Shown here piece after piece: positions 23,920 to 32,702 of a stretch of DNA of 37,426 nt. The notes under the pieces were generated by a model. That model was not told the DNA's origin and searched no databases. It saw nothing but the letters and a program-made list of their open reading frames with translations. Source of the stretch: JAFNGF01 sp964567045 (lineage in GTDB: Bacteria; Planctomycetota; Phycisphaerae; Sedimentisphaerales; Anaerobacaceae); the NCBI GenBank assembly GCA_964567045.1, contig CAZMLE010000038.1:1-37426 (forward strand). The letters run 5' to 3'. Made by a program: the position numbers and the translations under genes. Positions within the stretch are counted from its first letter, which is position 1. The number at the start of each line of letters is the position of its first letter.

Positions 23920-23935
23920 TCCCGACCGGTCGGGA
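23920..23935. repeat. Perfect 16-bp palindrome
   Basis: TCCCGACCGGTCGGGA is a perfect palindrome in the gap after the second regulator. It may be another short repeat family; no second copy is in the window. Confidence 0.6.
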
Positions 23936-23995
23936 CTCCTCAATTGTGTCTGATCTTCTTGCAATCCAGCCTGAATCGGTTATAATCCGTCGACC

Positions 23996-24048
23996 GTCGC
24001 CCGTGACCCGTGACCCGAGCGACGAGAGACGAGCAACGAGCGACGAAT
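23996..24048. repeat. Degenerate GACGAGC-type short direct repeats
   Basis: Variants of GTGACCC and GACGAGC recur every 7 to 8 bases just before the ribosome binding site of the propeller fusion gene. They are non-coding in the chosen model. Confidence 0.5.
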
Positions 24049-24065
24049 TAAAAGGAGTGTGTTCA

Positions 24066-27000
24066 GTGACAATCTTAAAGTCTTCTCGCCTGACAATTAT
24101 GGCTCGGCCATCCCTGATCGGGACTGTATTCTCCGGCCTGGTTGTTTTCAATATGATGGTACGCGCGGCGGACTGGCCTGCTTACCGGCACGACAACGCG
24201 CGCAGCGGCTGCACATCTGAATCGCTGGCGATGCCACTCGTTCAGGATTGGGTTTATGTGTCTGTTCATCCTCCGCGACCGGCCTGGCCGGCGCCGGCAA
24301 GCCGCCCGCGAGAGGGCTTCGTATTGCGCAACCGGGTAGACTTCGACGATGCCTTCGGCGTAGTTACTGTGGGCGATCTGGTTTATTTCGGTTCGTCGGC
24401 CGACCACAAGGTCTATGCCCTCGATGCCGCCACCGGCGAGCAGCGATGGTCTTTCTTTACCGGCGGACCAGTTCGCCTGGCACCAACAGTCTGGCAGGAC
24501 AAGGTCTTCGTAGGTTCCGATGACGGCTTTGTTTATTGCCTAAAGGCCGATAACGGGGAGCTGATCTGGAAAATACGCGGCGGCCCCACTGATGAGAAGC
24601 TTCTGGGCAACGGGAAAATGATTTCACGATGGCCTATCCGAACCGGCGTGCTCATCGACGAAGAGGCAGCATACTTTGCTGCCGGAATTTTCCCACACGA
24701 GAACGTCTATCTCTACGCGGTTCGCGCCCAAGACGGAACTCTTATCTGGAAAAACGACACCATCAGCGAGCAAGATGCCTATCAGAATGACCTCTCGCCT
24801 CAGGGATACTTGCTGGCTGCCGGGCCGCATCTTTTTGTGCCGTCCGGCAGGTCTTTGCCAGCCGCTTTCAGCAAGACAAGCGGACAAATGGCGTTCCATC
24901 GCAAGTACGGCTGGAGAGACGAGCAGGCCGGCGGCGTCATCGGCGGTACATATGCGCTGCTGGCAGACGACCAGATTTACACCGGCACAGAATATCACCT
25001 GCTGGCGCTTGACCAGAAAACCGGCAGAACCGGCTTCGCCTGGTTTCCAGGCCGACGCCTGACCGTAAACGGCAATATGGCCTACCTGGCAACCGAAAGC
25101 GAAATCCTCGCAATGGATAGATTGAAATACGCCGAGGCCAGCAGACGCCGCAATTCGCTGGAGTTCAAGATAAAAACGCTGCGAACCGAACTGGCCAGAG
25201 CCACAGGCGACAGACGCAAGCAACTGCAGGACCAGCTAAGAAATGTGGAAAAAGAGCTTAGCGACCACCGCCGCGACAATATTACGCCGGCAGTCCGGTG
25301 GCAGGTCCCGAGCCAGTGCGACGCGGAACTAATCGTGTGCGGAAACCTGGTCGTTGCCGGCGGACAGGATAAGGTCGACGCGTTTGGTCGGGACAGTGGC
25401 GAAGTTGTCTGGACCGCCAAGGTCCAGGGCAAGGCACGCGGCCTGGCGGTAGCTAACGGGCGTCTCTACGTCAGTACCGATACGGGCCAGATTTATTGCT
25501 TTGCTGCGGAGAATACACCGAACAAAAAAACCCAAGTGGCTATGCGAACCAATCCGCGCCCGCGTCTTCTTGCCGAAGACAAGAGCGGGGGCAATCCTTA
25601 TCCTAAAGACGAGCTGACCGAGGTCTATGAAGCCGCAGCCGAAGCCATTTTGATGGAGACCGGCGTCACGGGGGAAGACCCCGCAATACATTGCGGGGCT
25701 AACCGGTTAACCCCGCCATCACTATGGCGGGGTTATTGCCTCGTTGTGGGCGCCGAACGCGGGCGATTGGCATACGAACTGGCCCGGCGGACAAACTTGA
25801 CCATTATTGGCGTCGAACCGGATTCACAGAAAGTCCATGCAGCTCGCCTGGCTCTCGATGCAGCAGGTTTATACGGCCAGAGGGTCACCATAGACCAGGG
25901 CGACCTTTCCGCGCTGCCATATTCGAATTACTTTGCCAACCTGATTGTTTCCGACAGTCTTATTCTGACCGGGCAAATTCCGGGTGATCCTGCCAGACTT
26001 GTCCGACACATAAAGCCGTGTGGCGGCGCCATCTGCCTGGGCGTGCCGGCGAAAGTACCCAGCGGCGCTGCCGCCATATCTTCGGCAGACTTGCTTTCTT
26101 GGTTTGCACGCCTGGAATTAGGTTCATGCCGAATCAGCCAGGTAAACGGGCTCTGGGCCACGCTGCAGCGCGGCGCGCTTCCCGGCGCGGGCAAATGGAC
26201 GCATCAATACGCTGAGCCAGGCAATACCGCCTGTAGCGATGACCTGGCTTTGGCCGGACCGTTAGGTTTGCTATGGTTTGGCGAGCCTGGCTCTGCGCCA
26301 ATGGTTAATCGCCACGACGCCGCAACTTCGCCCCTTGCGGTCAGCGGGCGACTATTTATTCAGGGCGAAAATATCGTTATGGCGTATGATTCTTACAATG
26401 GCATGCTGCTATGGAAACGCGAAATCCCAGGGGCTATGCGGACGCGGCTCAAAGCCAGAGAATGTGGCAATCTGGCCGCCTCGCAGGACAGCTTTTTCAT
26501 CGCCGTTGGTGAGCAATGCCTTCGGCTCGATGCCGCGACAGGCGAGACTCGCGCAACTTACGCGATGCCCCCAACACCAGAGGGCCTCCCGCGCAACTGG
26601 GGATACCTGGCCTACGTCGATGGTGTGCTTTATGGCAGTGCAATGACCGAGATCGGGGTATCGCGCTCGGTCTTTGCTATCGACGCCCAGGATGGCCGGC
26701 ACCTTTGGAACTATGGCGGAAAAAATATTGCCAACCTTACTATCGCTATCGGAGACGGCTGGATATTCTTCGTCGACAGCTCCCTGACGCCGCAGCAGCG
26801 TGACATATTGCTCAAACAGGATAAATCGCGTCTGGTGAATCTGACGGGCGAGCGAGCAAAGAAAGCCGAAGAGAAACAAAAGCAGATCGATGCGCGACTT
26901 GCCGTTGCGCTTGACGCACGGACCGGCGGAAAGCTCTGGGAGAAGCCGATCGATGTCACCGACTGCAGCAGGATCGGAATAGGCGGAGGCGAGCTGATGG

Positions 27001-28127
27001 CCATGTACCGTGACGGCATCGTCGTTCTGTGCGGCGCCAACGCCAACGGCCATTACTGGAAACAATTCCTTGCCGGCGAGTTCTCACAACGCCGATTGCT
27101 GGCCTTGTCAGCCAAAACCGGTAACACAATGTGGGCAAGAGACGCCAACTATCGCCACCGCCCCCTTCTTATTGGGGACACAATCATTGCCGAGCCCTGG
27201 GCGTTTGATCTGGCGACCGGTCGGCAGAAAACACGCCCGCACCCGCTGACGGGTGCCGAGACAACATGGCAGTTCCTCCGGCCGGGCCATCACTGCGGGG
27301 CAATCTCTGCGTGTCCGCAAATGCTGCTTATGCGCTCCGGATACACCAGCTACTACGACCTGCGCGAAGACGCCGGCATCCGGCACTTTGCCGGGCACCG
27401 ACTTGGATGCTGGATCAACGGGATAGCGGCTGACGGCCTTGCGCTGGCGCCCGAAGCCAGTGCCGGCTGTATCTGCCTTTATCCTATAGTCTGTTCGCTG
27501 GCCCTCGAACCTCGGCCGGACCAGCAGCGATGGGCAATCTACAGCAGCGGCGGTAACAATACTCCGGTTCAAAACCTAACTATAAACTTAGGCGCCCCCG
27601 GCGACAGACGCGACTCAAACGGCCAGCTATGGCTTGCATATCCTCGGCCCAGTTTGCCGGCAGACCGCAAGGCTATGGGCTTCTCGCTCCAACTACAGAC
27701 AGAATTTCTTCAAGGCGGTGGATACCAAATTCAAAATTCAGAACTGAAAATTCAAAATTCTGGGCAATGCCCGCCATGGGTGGGTACTTCCTGGGCACGG
27801 GGGCTTAGGCGGGTCCTGGTGCCGCTATTAGATGAGCGTGACGGGACTGCCCAGTACACGGTGACACTCTATTTTGCAGACTTAGAAAACGAGCAGCAGG
27901 GGCAGCGCGTTTTTGACATCGTGTTACAGGGCAAGGTCGTAGTTGAAGGCTTCGACATCGTGAAGGAAGCTGGAGGCTCTCGAAGAACGGTGGCACGCGA
28001 GTTCGCCCCAGTCAGGGTTGAACGCAACCTGGAAATCGAACTCATTCCGAAACGCGAGCAAGCATCCTCGATGAGCCTTTCCACCATCCTGTGCGGCTTG
28101 CACGTGCAGCGAGTAGATCTTTTTTGA
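24066..28127 (+). CDS. Exported PQQ-type propeller / methyltransferase / propeller / malectin fusion
   Basis: This 1353-residue protein starts at GTG 24066 (GGAG 8 bases upstream); the longer frame from 23886 runs through repeats. After a signal peptide (to about 35, ending VRAADWPAY) comes a PQQ/BamB-like propeller (35-500) with repeats such as VYALDAATGEQRWSF. A Rossmann methyltransferase-like domain (about 555-700) follows, with VVGAERG, IIGVEPD and NLIVSDSLILTG. A second propeller (about 720-1165) has VFAIDAQDGRHLWNY. The C-terminus (about 1240-1353) is malectin-like (VTLYFADLEN, RVFDIVLQGK). A methyltransferase outside the cytoplasm would lack S-adenosylmethionine, so that domain may only bind. 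Repeats are inserted in frame at 25679-25732 and 27725-27810. Confidence 0.78.
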   Translation: MTILKSSRLTIMARPSLIGTVFSGLVVFNMMVRAADWPAYRHDNARSGCTSESLAMPLVQDWVYVSVHPPRPAWPAPASRPREGFVLRNRVDFDDAFGVVTVGDLVYFGSSADHKVYALDAATGEQRWSFFTGGPVRLAPTVWQDKVFVGSDDGFVYCLKADNGELIWKIRGGPTDEKLLGNGKMISRWPIRTGVLIDEEAAYFAAGIFPHENVYLYAVRAQDGTLIWKNDTISEQDAYQNDLSPQGYLLAAGPHLFVPSGRSLPAAFSKTSGQMAFHRKYGWRDEQAGGVIGGTYALLADDQIYTGTEYHLLALDQKTGRTGFAWFPGRRLTVNGNMAYLATESEILAMDRLKYAEASRRRNSLEFKIKTLRTELARATGDRRKQLQDQLRNVEKELSDHRRDNITPAVRWQVPSQCDAELIVCGNLVVAGGQDKVDAFGRDSGEVVWTAKVQGKARGLAVANGRLYVSTDTGQIYCFAAENTPNKKTQVAMRTNPRPRLLAEDKSGGNPYPKDELTEVYEAAAEAILMETGVTGEDPAIHCGANRLTPPSLWRGYCLVVGAERGRLAYELARRTNLTIIGVEPDSQKVHAARLALDAAGLYGQRVTIDQGDLSALPYSNYFANLIVSDSLILTGQIPGDPARLVRHIKPCGGAICLGVPAKVPSGAAAISSADLLSWFARLELGSCRISQVNGLWATLQRGALPGAGKWTHQYAEPGNTACSDDLALAGPLGLLWFGEPGSAPMVNRHDAATSPLAVSGRLFIQGENIVMAYDSYNGMLLWKREIPGAMRTRLKARECGNLAASQDSFFIAVGEQCLRLDAATGETRATYAMPPTPEGLPRNWGYLAYVDGVLYGSAMTEIGVSRSVFAIDAQDGRHLWNYGGKNIANLTIAIGDGWIFFVDSSLTPQQRDILLKQDKSRLVNLTGERAKKAEEKQKQIDARLAVALDARTGGKLWEKPIDVTDCSRIGIGGGELMAMYRDGIVVLCGANANGHYWKQFLAGEFSQRRLLALSAKTGNTMWARDANYRHRPLLIGDTIIAEPWAFDLATGRQKTRPHPLTGAETTWQFLRPGHHCGAISACPQMLLMRSGYTSYYDLREDAGIRHFAGHRLGCWINGIAADGLALAPEASAGCICLYPIVCSLALEPRPDQQRWAIYSSGGNNTPVQNLTINLGAPGDRRDSNGQLWLAYPRPSLPADRKAMGFSLQLQTEFLQGGGYQIQNSELKIQNSGQCPPWVGTSWARGLRRVLVPLLDERDGTAQYTVTLYFADLENEQQGQRVFDIVLQGKVVVEGFDIVKEAGGSRRTVAREFAPVRVERNLEIELIPKREQASSMSLSTILCGLHVQRVDLF
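25679..25732 (+). repeat. 54-bp double-hairpin repeat in frame inside the fusion gene
   Basis: It is identical at 53 of 54 positions to 11040-11093. As 54 is a multiple of three and no stop arises in this frame, it adds 18 residues (about 538-556) directly before the methyltransferase-like motif I. Confidence 0.92.
27725..27810. repeat. In-frame AATTC and GGCGGG repeats in the fusion gene
   Basis: AATTCAAAATTC occurs twice (27728-27739 and 27749-27760) around an inverted CAGAACTG. A CCCGCC (27770-27775) to GGCGGG (about 27808) palindrome follows. They encode YQIQNSELKIQNSG and a Gly/Trp/Arg-rich stretch before the malectin-like domain. Confidence 0.5.
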
Positions 28128-28188
28128 CAGGATTTATCCGCTTGGGGATCCCTTACGGGACATGATTATCCTGTTATCCTGTCTAAAT
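28126..28188 (+). repeat. GACAGGAT-type repeat with nested 24-bp insertion
   Basis: GACAGGATTTA (28126-28136) and ATTATCCTGTTATCCTG (from 28165) match the element at 33983-34020. They are split by one complete 24-bp GGATCC-type unit (28137-28160). The stop codon of the fusion gene (28125-28127) overlaps its first two bases. Confidence 0.9.
28137..28160 (+). repeat. 24-bp GGATCC-type repeat, nested copy
   Basis: The unit starts TCCGCTTGGGGATCC and ends TTACGGGA. It is identical to 13978-14001 and to the complement of 10690-10713. Confidence 0.92.
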
Positions 28189-28229
28189 TCGAATACAGAA
28201 CACAGAATTCGCAATACCGTCAATCGACT

Positions 28230-28928
28230 ATGAATTGTGCCAGCTTCGTCCAGACAGAGGGCTTGACCAAGGTTTACTCCTCCGGCAAGATTCAGCTTTG
28301 TGCCCTGAAGGATGTGAATCTAACTCTGGCCGAAGGGAAGTTTCTGGGCGTAACGGGACCTTCGGGATCTGGCAAATCTACGCTGGTGAATCTGCTGGGC
28401 GGGCTGGATACGCCCTCGTCAGGCCGGATAAAAGTGCAGGGAAGAGATATCTGCGAATTGAATAAGGAAGAGCTGGCGCTTTACCGGCGCTACCAGGTCG
28501 GGATGATTTTCCAGTCATTCAACCTGATTCCCTCGTATACCGCCTTGGAAAACGTAGCCTTTCCACTGCTTTTTGCGGGCGTGGTTAAAAGAGAGAGAAA
28601 TCAGCGGGCGGCGGAAATGTTGACCAGAGTGTCCCTAAGGGATCGAAAGGATCACCGCCCGGCGGAGCTTTCCGGCGGCGAGCAGCAGAGGGCGGCAATC
28701 GCCCGTGCCCTGGTCAATCAACCCAAAATCTTGCTCGCCGATGAGCCTACCGGCAACCTCGACAGCATAACCGCAAAAGAAATCGTCAAAACGCTGGCAG
28801 ACCTCAACAGAAATCAGGGCGTGACTATCATCATGATTTCTCACGAAGAGCTGCTGCTGCAAGAATTCGCCGATGCCGTTATCCGCCTGCGTGACGGCCA
28901 GGTTGTCGAACAGCAAAAGATCAGGTGA
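28230..28928 (+). CDS. ABC transporter ATP-binding protein (MacB/LolD type)
   Basis: This 232-residue ATPase has Walker A GPSGSGKST (43-51), the Q-loop in MIFQSFNLIP, the signature LSGGEQQR (about 147), Walker B ILLADEPTGNLDS and the switch His in MISHE. Length and motifs place it with the MacB/LolD/FtsE group, which drives mechanical transmission through FtsX-type permeases rather than classical substrate pumping. The matching permease starts 8 bp after its stop. No strong ribosome binding site precedes ATG 28230. Possible roles are lipoprotein release, peptide export or envelope signalling; the neighbouring kinase pair favours an envelope-stress function. Confidence 0.9.
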   Translation: MNCASFVQTEGLTKVYSSGKIQLCALKDVNLTLAEGKFLGVTGPSGSGKSTLVNLLGGLDTPSSGRIKVQGRDICELNKEELALYRRYQVGMIFQSFNLIPSYTALENVAFPLLFAGVVKRERNQRAAEMLTRVSLRDRKDHRPAELSGGEQQRAAIARALVNQPKILLADEPTGNLDSITAKEIVKTLADLNRNQGVTIIMISHEELLLQEFADAVIRLRDGQVVEQQKIR

Positions 28929-28935
28929 TACGCCG

Positions 28936-30285
28936 ATGAGAATGTCCGACTATGTTGAGCAATCTTTTTCCAATCTGGCAAGGAGAAGACTGCGTACATT
29001 TCTGACCACTTTCGGAGTGGTGATCGGAATCGGCGCTCTTGTTTCGATGTTCGCGTTCGGCCAGGGTGTCCAGAAAAATATGACAGATAAATTCAAGGAG
29101 CTGGAGCTATTCAACTGTGTCAACGTTTTTCCGCCCACTATGCAAGAGCAGCCTCAGCCCAAGACGGAAGAAAACCCTCAGCAGGCTCAAGTGCTGGATG
29201 ACGACTTGATCCAGCGGATAGGAAAGATAGAGGGCGTGGAATCGGCCTTTGCCGAAATCCGTTTTCCCGCGATGGTTCGACTCAGAGAAAAGGAAAGATT
29301 CAGCCTTGTACAAGTCTTGCCGGCTAACGTTTGCCAGTCCGGCCTGAGCAAACTGCTGGTGGCAGGCAAACCTTACGCGTCCGACGATGCGAACTGCCTG
29401 ATTATTAGTGACTCCCTGCTGCACGGTATGAAGATCAAGGATGCCAAGACTGTTATCGGAGAGCAGGTCGAACTTTCTACGCTAAGGTTCGATCCTAACC
29501 TTTTCAGTCCTGCTGCCATCGCATCCGTAATGCGGGGTGACGAGATTCCTTTTTCCAGAGAGAGTTATACCTTCACGATTGTCGGCGTGGCTGAAAGGAT
29601 GGGATTCGGTGGTGCCATGCCCGTGCGGAGCGACGTTTTTATTCCGCCCGGCCCGTCAGAGAAAATGAAAAAAATATCGCTGACGAGCATCGGGGATTTT
29701 TTCTCCGCCGCTGGCGGACCGGGGCAGGCCAAGGGCTATCCAATGGTGACCGTCAAGCTATCGTCGGCGAAATATGTTCAGCCCGTTAAGCAGCAGGTTG
29801 AAGATTGGGGCTTTAAGACCTTTGCTCTTATAGATGAACTAAACCAGATCAAGAGGGTCTTTATCTTCATGGATATGTTTCTCTTCGCGGTCGCCATGAT
29901 AGCCATTACCGTTGCTTCTCTGGGTATCATCAACACGATGGTCATGTCCATTCTGGAAAGATACAAAGAGATAGGAATCATGAAAGCGGTCGGCGCCAGT
30001 GATAGAGATGTGAAAAAAATATTCTTTTTTGAATCTGGCGTCATAGGATTCTTAGGCGGCATCTTTGGACTTGCTTTAGGATGGGCGGTGAGCGTGGTGA
30101 TCAATCGAGTTGCCAATTACTTTCTGGCCAAACAGGGTGTTCCCTATGTGAACTACTTCAGTTTTCCGTGGTGGCTTTGCCTGGGAGCGGTCGCCTTTTC
30201 CATAGTCGTAAGCCTGGCCGCCGGCATATATCCTACATTACGCGCCGCCCGTGTCGATCCGGTTGTAGCACTCCGGCACGATTAG
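28936..30285 (+). CDS. MacB/FtsX-type ABC transporter permease
   Basis: This 449-residue permease starts at ATG 28936, with AGGTGA 8 bases upstream. The layout is that of MacB-like type VII transporters: one membrane segment near 20-40 (TTFGVVIGIGALVSMFAFG), a periplasmic core domain (about 45-300), then three membrane segments (about 310-340, 365-390 and 410-435). The conserved EIGIMKAVGAS coupling helix lies before the third segment. It works with the ATPase encoded just before it. No MacA-type adaptor is encoded nearby; the downstream coiled-coil lipoprotein could take a periplasmic partner role, which is inference from order. Confidence 0.9.
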   Translation: MRMSDYVEQSFSNLARRRLRTFLTTFGVVIGIGALVSMFAFGQGVQKNMTDKFKELELFNCVNVFPPTMQEQPQPKTEENPQQAQVLDDDLIQRIGKIEGVESAFAEIRFPAMVRLREKERFSLVQVLPANVCQSGLSKLLVAGKPYASDDANCLIISDSLLHGMKIKDAKTVIGEQVELSTLRFDPNLFSPAAIASVMRGDEIPFSRESYTFTIVGVAERMGFGGAMPVRSDVFIPPGPSEKMKKISLTSIGDFFSAAGGPGQAKGYPMVTVKLSSAKYVQPVKQQVEDWGFKTFALIDELNQIKRVFIFMDMFLFAVAMIAITVASLGIINTMVMSILERYKEIGIMKAVGASDRDVKKIFFFESGVIGFLGGIFGLALGWAVSVVINRVANYFLAKQGVPYVNYFSFPWWLCLGAVAFSIVVSLAAGIYPTLRAARVDPVVALRHD

Positions 30286-30367
30286 TATTGCTGGGCATCA
30301 ACTCGACGGATACCTAAAGTCGCCCACGCAAAATTGTCGATACAATACTGGTTAGGAGAAATCGAGC

Positions 30368-31312
30368 ATGTGCAATAGAATCGTAGTAATTATGCCGGCA
30401 CTGGTGTACCTCTGCGGATGCCAGTCCAGTGATCCATACGTCCGCAGGAGCGAGCTGCGAAAAGAATCAAAGCAGATCGCCCAGGCTCAAACCAGCCTGG
30501 CCATGACGGCACTTGAGGAAAAGTATCGTGGAAGCATCGACAGACTCACCTCTGCCACCGACCGCAGCTCAGAATCGATTTCCACCTTAGAATCAAAGTT
30601 GGACACCGTTGCAGCGCAAAGTGCGAAATCTGTCTCTCAGCTCAAGTCCGGCCTGCAGGCTGACATTACTCAGAGCAGCAACTCTACCAAGCAGAATACG
30701 GAATCAATCTCGCTGCTGGAGTCGACGGTTAACGGCTTTATCAAGCAAAGTGCACAATCGGTCGCCGATGTGCGCACGGACCTTGGGCAGTTGAAAGAAC
30801 AAGTCGCTCAGTTTCGTCTGGATGTCCGCCGGGAATTCGCCCGAGAAGAAGCTGACCGGACTGAGACGACCGACCCACTGGTCAAAAGAACCGACCAATT
30901 GGCCGAAAAGGTAAACCTATTGGATAATCGTCTGCAAAAAGTGCTTCTTGTGCCGGCAGAAAGCCTGCGTCCTGCGGATTTGTCAAGCACAGCGGATAGG
31001 CCATCCAATCACGCGCTCGTACTCAGCGGCAGAATCGGCCAGCCTACAGACTATACGCCGCTTGCGACAAAGCCTGCCCTGAGCCCTTCGGCTGCGCTCA
31101 GGGTAAACTTCGCCGAAGGGCCCGCCCCGAGCGGAGTCGAGGGGACAGAAGACCTGCTCTATTGGCGACAGGGTCCTTATCAAGTGTACTTTGCCGCAAT
31201 TGGCCCATTAGTAATAGTCAGCGGACCTTTAGTCGCAGAGCTTTATGCAAGAAAGCAAAAGAGGCTGGCACGGTCGCTCGCTAGGAGTGTTGTGCAGATA
31301 CCTATCAGGTAA
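30368..31312 (+). CDS. Coiled-coil lipoprotein
   Basis: This 314-residue protein has a lipoprotein signal with a probable lipid-bearing Cys near residue 16-18 (VYLCGCQSS), then a long heptad-like coiled coil (about 30-200), in which a segment SESISTLESKLDTVAAQSAK is followed by similar units QNTESISLLESTVNGFIKQS. The C-terminal part (about 200-314) contains a hydrophobic IGPLVIVSGPLVAELY stretch. No enzyme motif is seen. AGGAGA lies 8 bases before ATG 30368. It follows the ABC permease by 82 bp on the same strand and may be its partner. The palindromic repeat at 31077-31144 is inserted in frame. Confidence 0.72.
   Translation: MCNRIVVIMPALVYLCGCQSSDPYVRRSELRKESKQIAQAQTSLAMTALEEKYRGSIDRLTSATDRSSESISTLESKLDTVAAQSAKSVSQLKSGLQADITQSSNSTKQNTESISLLESTVNGFIKQSAQSVADVRTDLGQLKEQVAQFRLDVRREFAREEADRTETTDPLVKRTDQLAEKVNLLDNRLQKVLLVPAESLRPADLSSTADRPSNHALVLSGRIGQPTDYTPLATKPALSPSAALRVNFAEGPAPSGVEGTEDLLYWRQGPYQVYFAAIGPLVIVSGPLVAELYARKQKRLARSLARSVVQIPIR
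31077..31144. repeat. In-frame CCCTTCGGC-type composite palindrome in the lipoprotein gene
   Basis: Overlapping stems CCCTGAGC/GCTCAGGG (31077-31084, 31096-31103) and GCCCTTCGGC/GCCGAAGGGC (31083-31092, 31112-31121) are followed by a CCCC...GGGG hairpin. The encoded residues 237-259 (ALSPSAALRVNFAEGPAPSG) are unlike the rest of the protein. Confidence 0.8.
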
Positions 31313-31842
31313 AGGGCGTCGACGAAGGGCAATTGTCAGCGCTTATGTGGCAAAAGAAATGGGCTGCAAGTATCAAGCCTACAGCCCTTACTTCGCCATA
31401 CTACGAAAACACGAACTAATTTGGCTTCCAAGCAGTTACGCATTTGTGCACCCAACCGACTCGCCGAAGTTGCCGTAACCACCCGGCACAGTTAGCTTAG
31501 CCTGCTGCTGCCAGTCGGCCTGTACCGGGGCCCGCACCACTAAACAACTAAGCAGCACCGAAATGTTCCAAAACTGCTTGTGCTTCATAGCTGCGATGCG
31601 AAAGTCTGCGGCCCGCCCCCCACTAAGCTTCTGTGCTTCCAGGCCTTAGCTAACCAGAAGAGAATATGCGTCCATTGTGATGTTATTATTACACGTGTCG
31701 AGACGGCTGTCTATTGTGGAAACTACGTATTTTTGAGGGGAATCTGTATTTTCTCGCTCATTTTTTGATTTCTGGATTTATACCCAACCGATAGGGCATT
31801 TGAAGGCTTTTAGAGGCTATTTTGCGTAACAGGAGGACTGGA
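31313..31842. other. 530-bp intergenic region
   Basis: No convincing gene is seen. Short frames here lack ribosome binding sites and family resemblance. The right part is T-rich before the STAS gene, and an ACACGTGT palindrome occurs near 31691. No promoter stands out. Confidence 0.4.
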
Positions 31843-32187
31843 ATGCGAACAGAAAGCTATTTGCAAAAGACAATTGTCGTCCATTTATCTAACCTGCCGG
31901 TGATGCTCGATGAGCTTGGCAGCGTAACTAAGACCGTTAGCGAAGGAACTGACTGCGATGTGGTTGTCGATTTCTCCGGCGTTGACATAATTACTACTCC
32001 AGCCATTGCCAGGCTAATCACCCTGCGCAAACTGCTGGTTGATTGCGGGCGTCGGCTTGTTTTGCACAGCGCTGCCCAACAAATCAGAGGCGTCTTTGCC
32101 ACAACCGGTCTTGACCAAATTTTTGAGTTCGCCGACGATAAGGATGCCGCTCTGGCACGTGTCCAACACGGCCACAGCAAAAATTGA
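31843..32187 (+). CDS. STAS-domain protein (anti-sigma factor antagonist-like)
   Basis: This 114-residue single-domain protein starts at ATG 31843, with AGGAGG 6 bases upstream. The STAS pattern is seen in CDVVVDFSGVDIITTPAIARL, where anti-anti-sigma factors normally have a Ser in D-S-S-G. Here a Thr-Thr-Pro replaces it, so phosphorylation by an anti-sigma kinase would fall on Thr, or the switch may be lost. LVLHSAAQQIRGVFATTGLD fits the following strand and helix. No kinase or sigma factor is encoded beside it. Likely a regulator of protein-protein contact. Confidence 0.78.
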   Translation: MRTESYLQKTIVVHLSNLPVMLDELGSVTKTVSEGTDCDVVVDFSGVDIITTPAIARLITLRKLLVDCGRRLVLHSAAQQIRGVFATTGLDQIFEFADDKDAALARVQHGHSKN

Positions 32188-32702
32188 GCACTAAGCAATC
32201 CCCAGAAAGAGCATGGCTGGCAACTTAGGATGTCCACCATCTGCGCAGGCAGGTGACAAAGCCTAAACCGGTGCCGCCAAGCAAAAGCGAAGCCGTAGCA
32301 GAAATAGGAACGGTATAGCCGACAGCATACTGGCTGGTAGCCATGCCTTTGCCTGTGAACTACACACATTCCGTTGTCCTGTCAAAACTCAAAAAGGCTC
32401 AAGGCTAGACTCTCACATCGCCGCAAGTGCAGGAAGAATTGCACTCTCCGGCAAAGAATTTGCTCTTTTAGGAAGAATCGCCAATTGCACCGACAGACGC
32501 GACGATCAGCGCAGCAGCGGGCAAACCGCCCCAGAGTCCTGGACGCAGGCGCAGTCCGCTCAGCGAGAATCGGGGACAGCCTCGCTCACAAGTAAAAAAG
32601 GTTTGAAGCCAAAAAGACCAGAACTAAGTATTGCACGGGTCCAAGCAATTGGGTATCTTCTGGGACATTTTACACGTGTTGGAATGTTGCTTATTTTTCT
32701 AT
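32188..32702. other. 515-bp intergenic region
   Basis: The only supported item is a 39-residue minus-strand frame at 32225-32344. A plus-strand frame open from about 32406 to 32726 has no start codon in its first part and no recognisable product. Confidence 0.4.
32225..32344 (-). pseudogene. Small PEP-CTERM-like tail, possible remnant
   Basis: The frame encodes 39 residues. Its end VPISATASLLLGGTGLG, then LRRWW, resembles a PEP-CTERM sorting tail: Val-Pro, a hydrophobic segment, then a basic cluster. A stop codon lies six codons upstream of the ATG, so no larger protein is attached. It could be the last piece of a decayed exported protein or a very short gene. No good ribosome binding site. 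Confidence 0.3.

Noticed and set aside
23886..24065. Longer N-terminus of the propeller fusion
   Set aside because: It would encode palindromic and low-complexity repeats before the signal peptide; GTG 24066 has a good ribosome binding site.
31245..31478. 77-residue plus-strand frame after the lipoprotein gene
   Set aside because: It overlaps the lipoprotein end in another frame, lacks a ribosome binding site and has no recognisable domain.
31857..32369. 170-residue minus-strand frame opposite the STAS gene
   Set aside because: It is the complement of a well-supported STAS gene and has an unlikely Cys- and Arg-rich composition.
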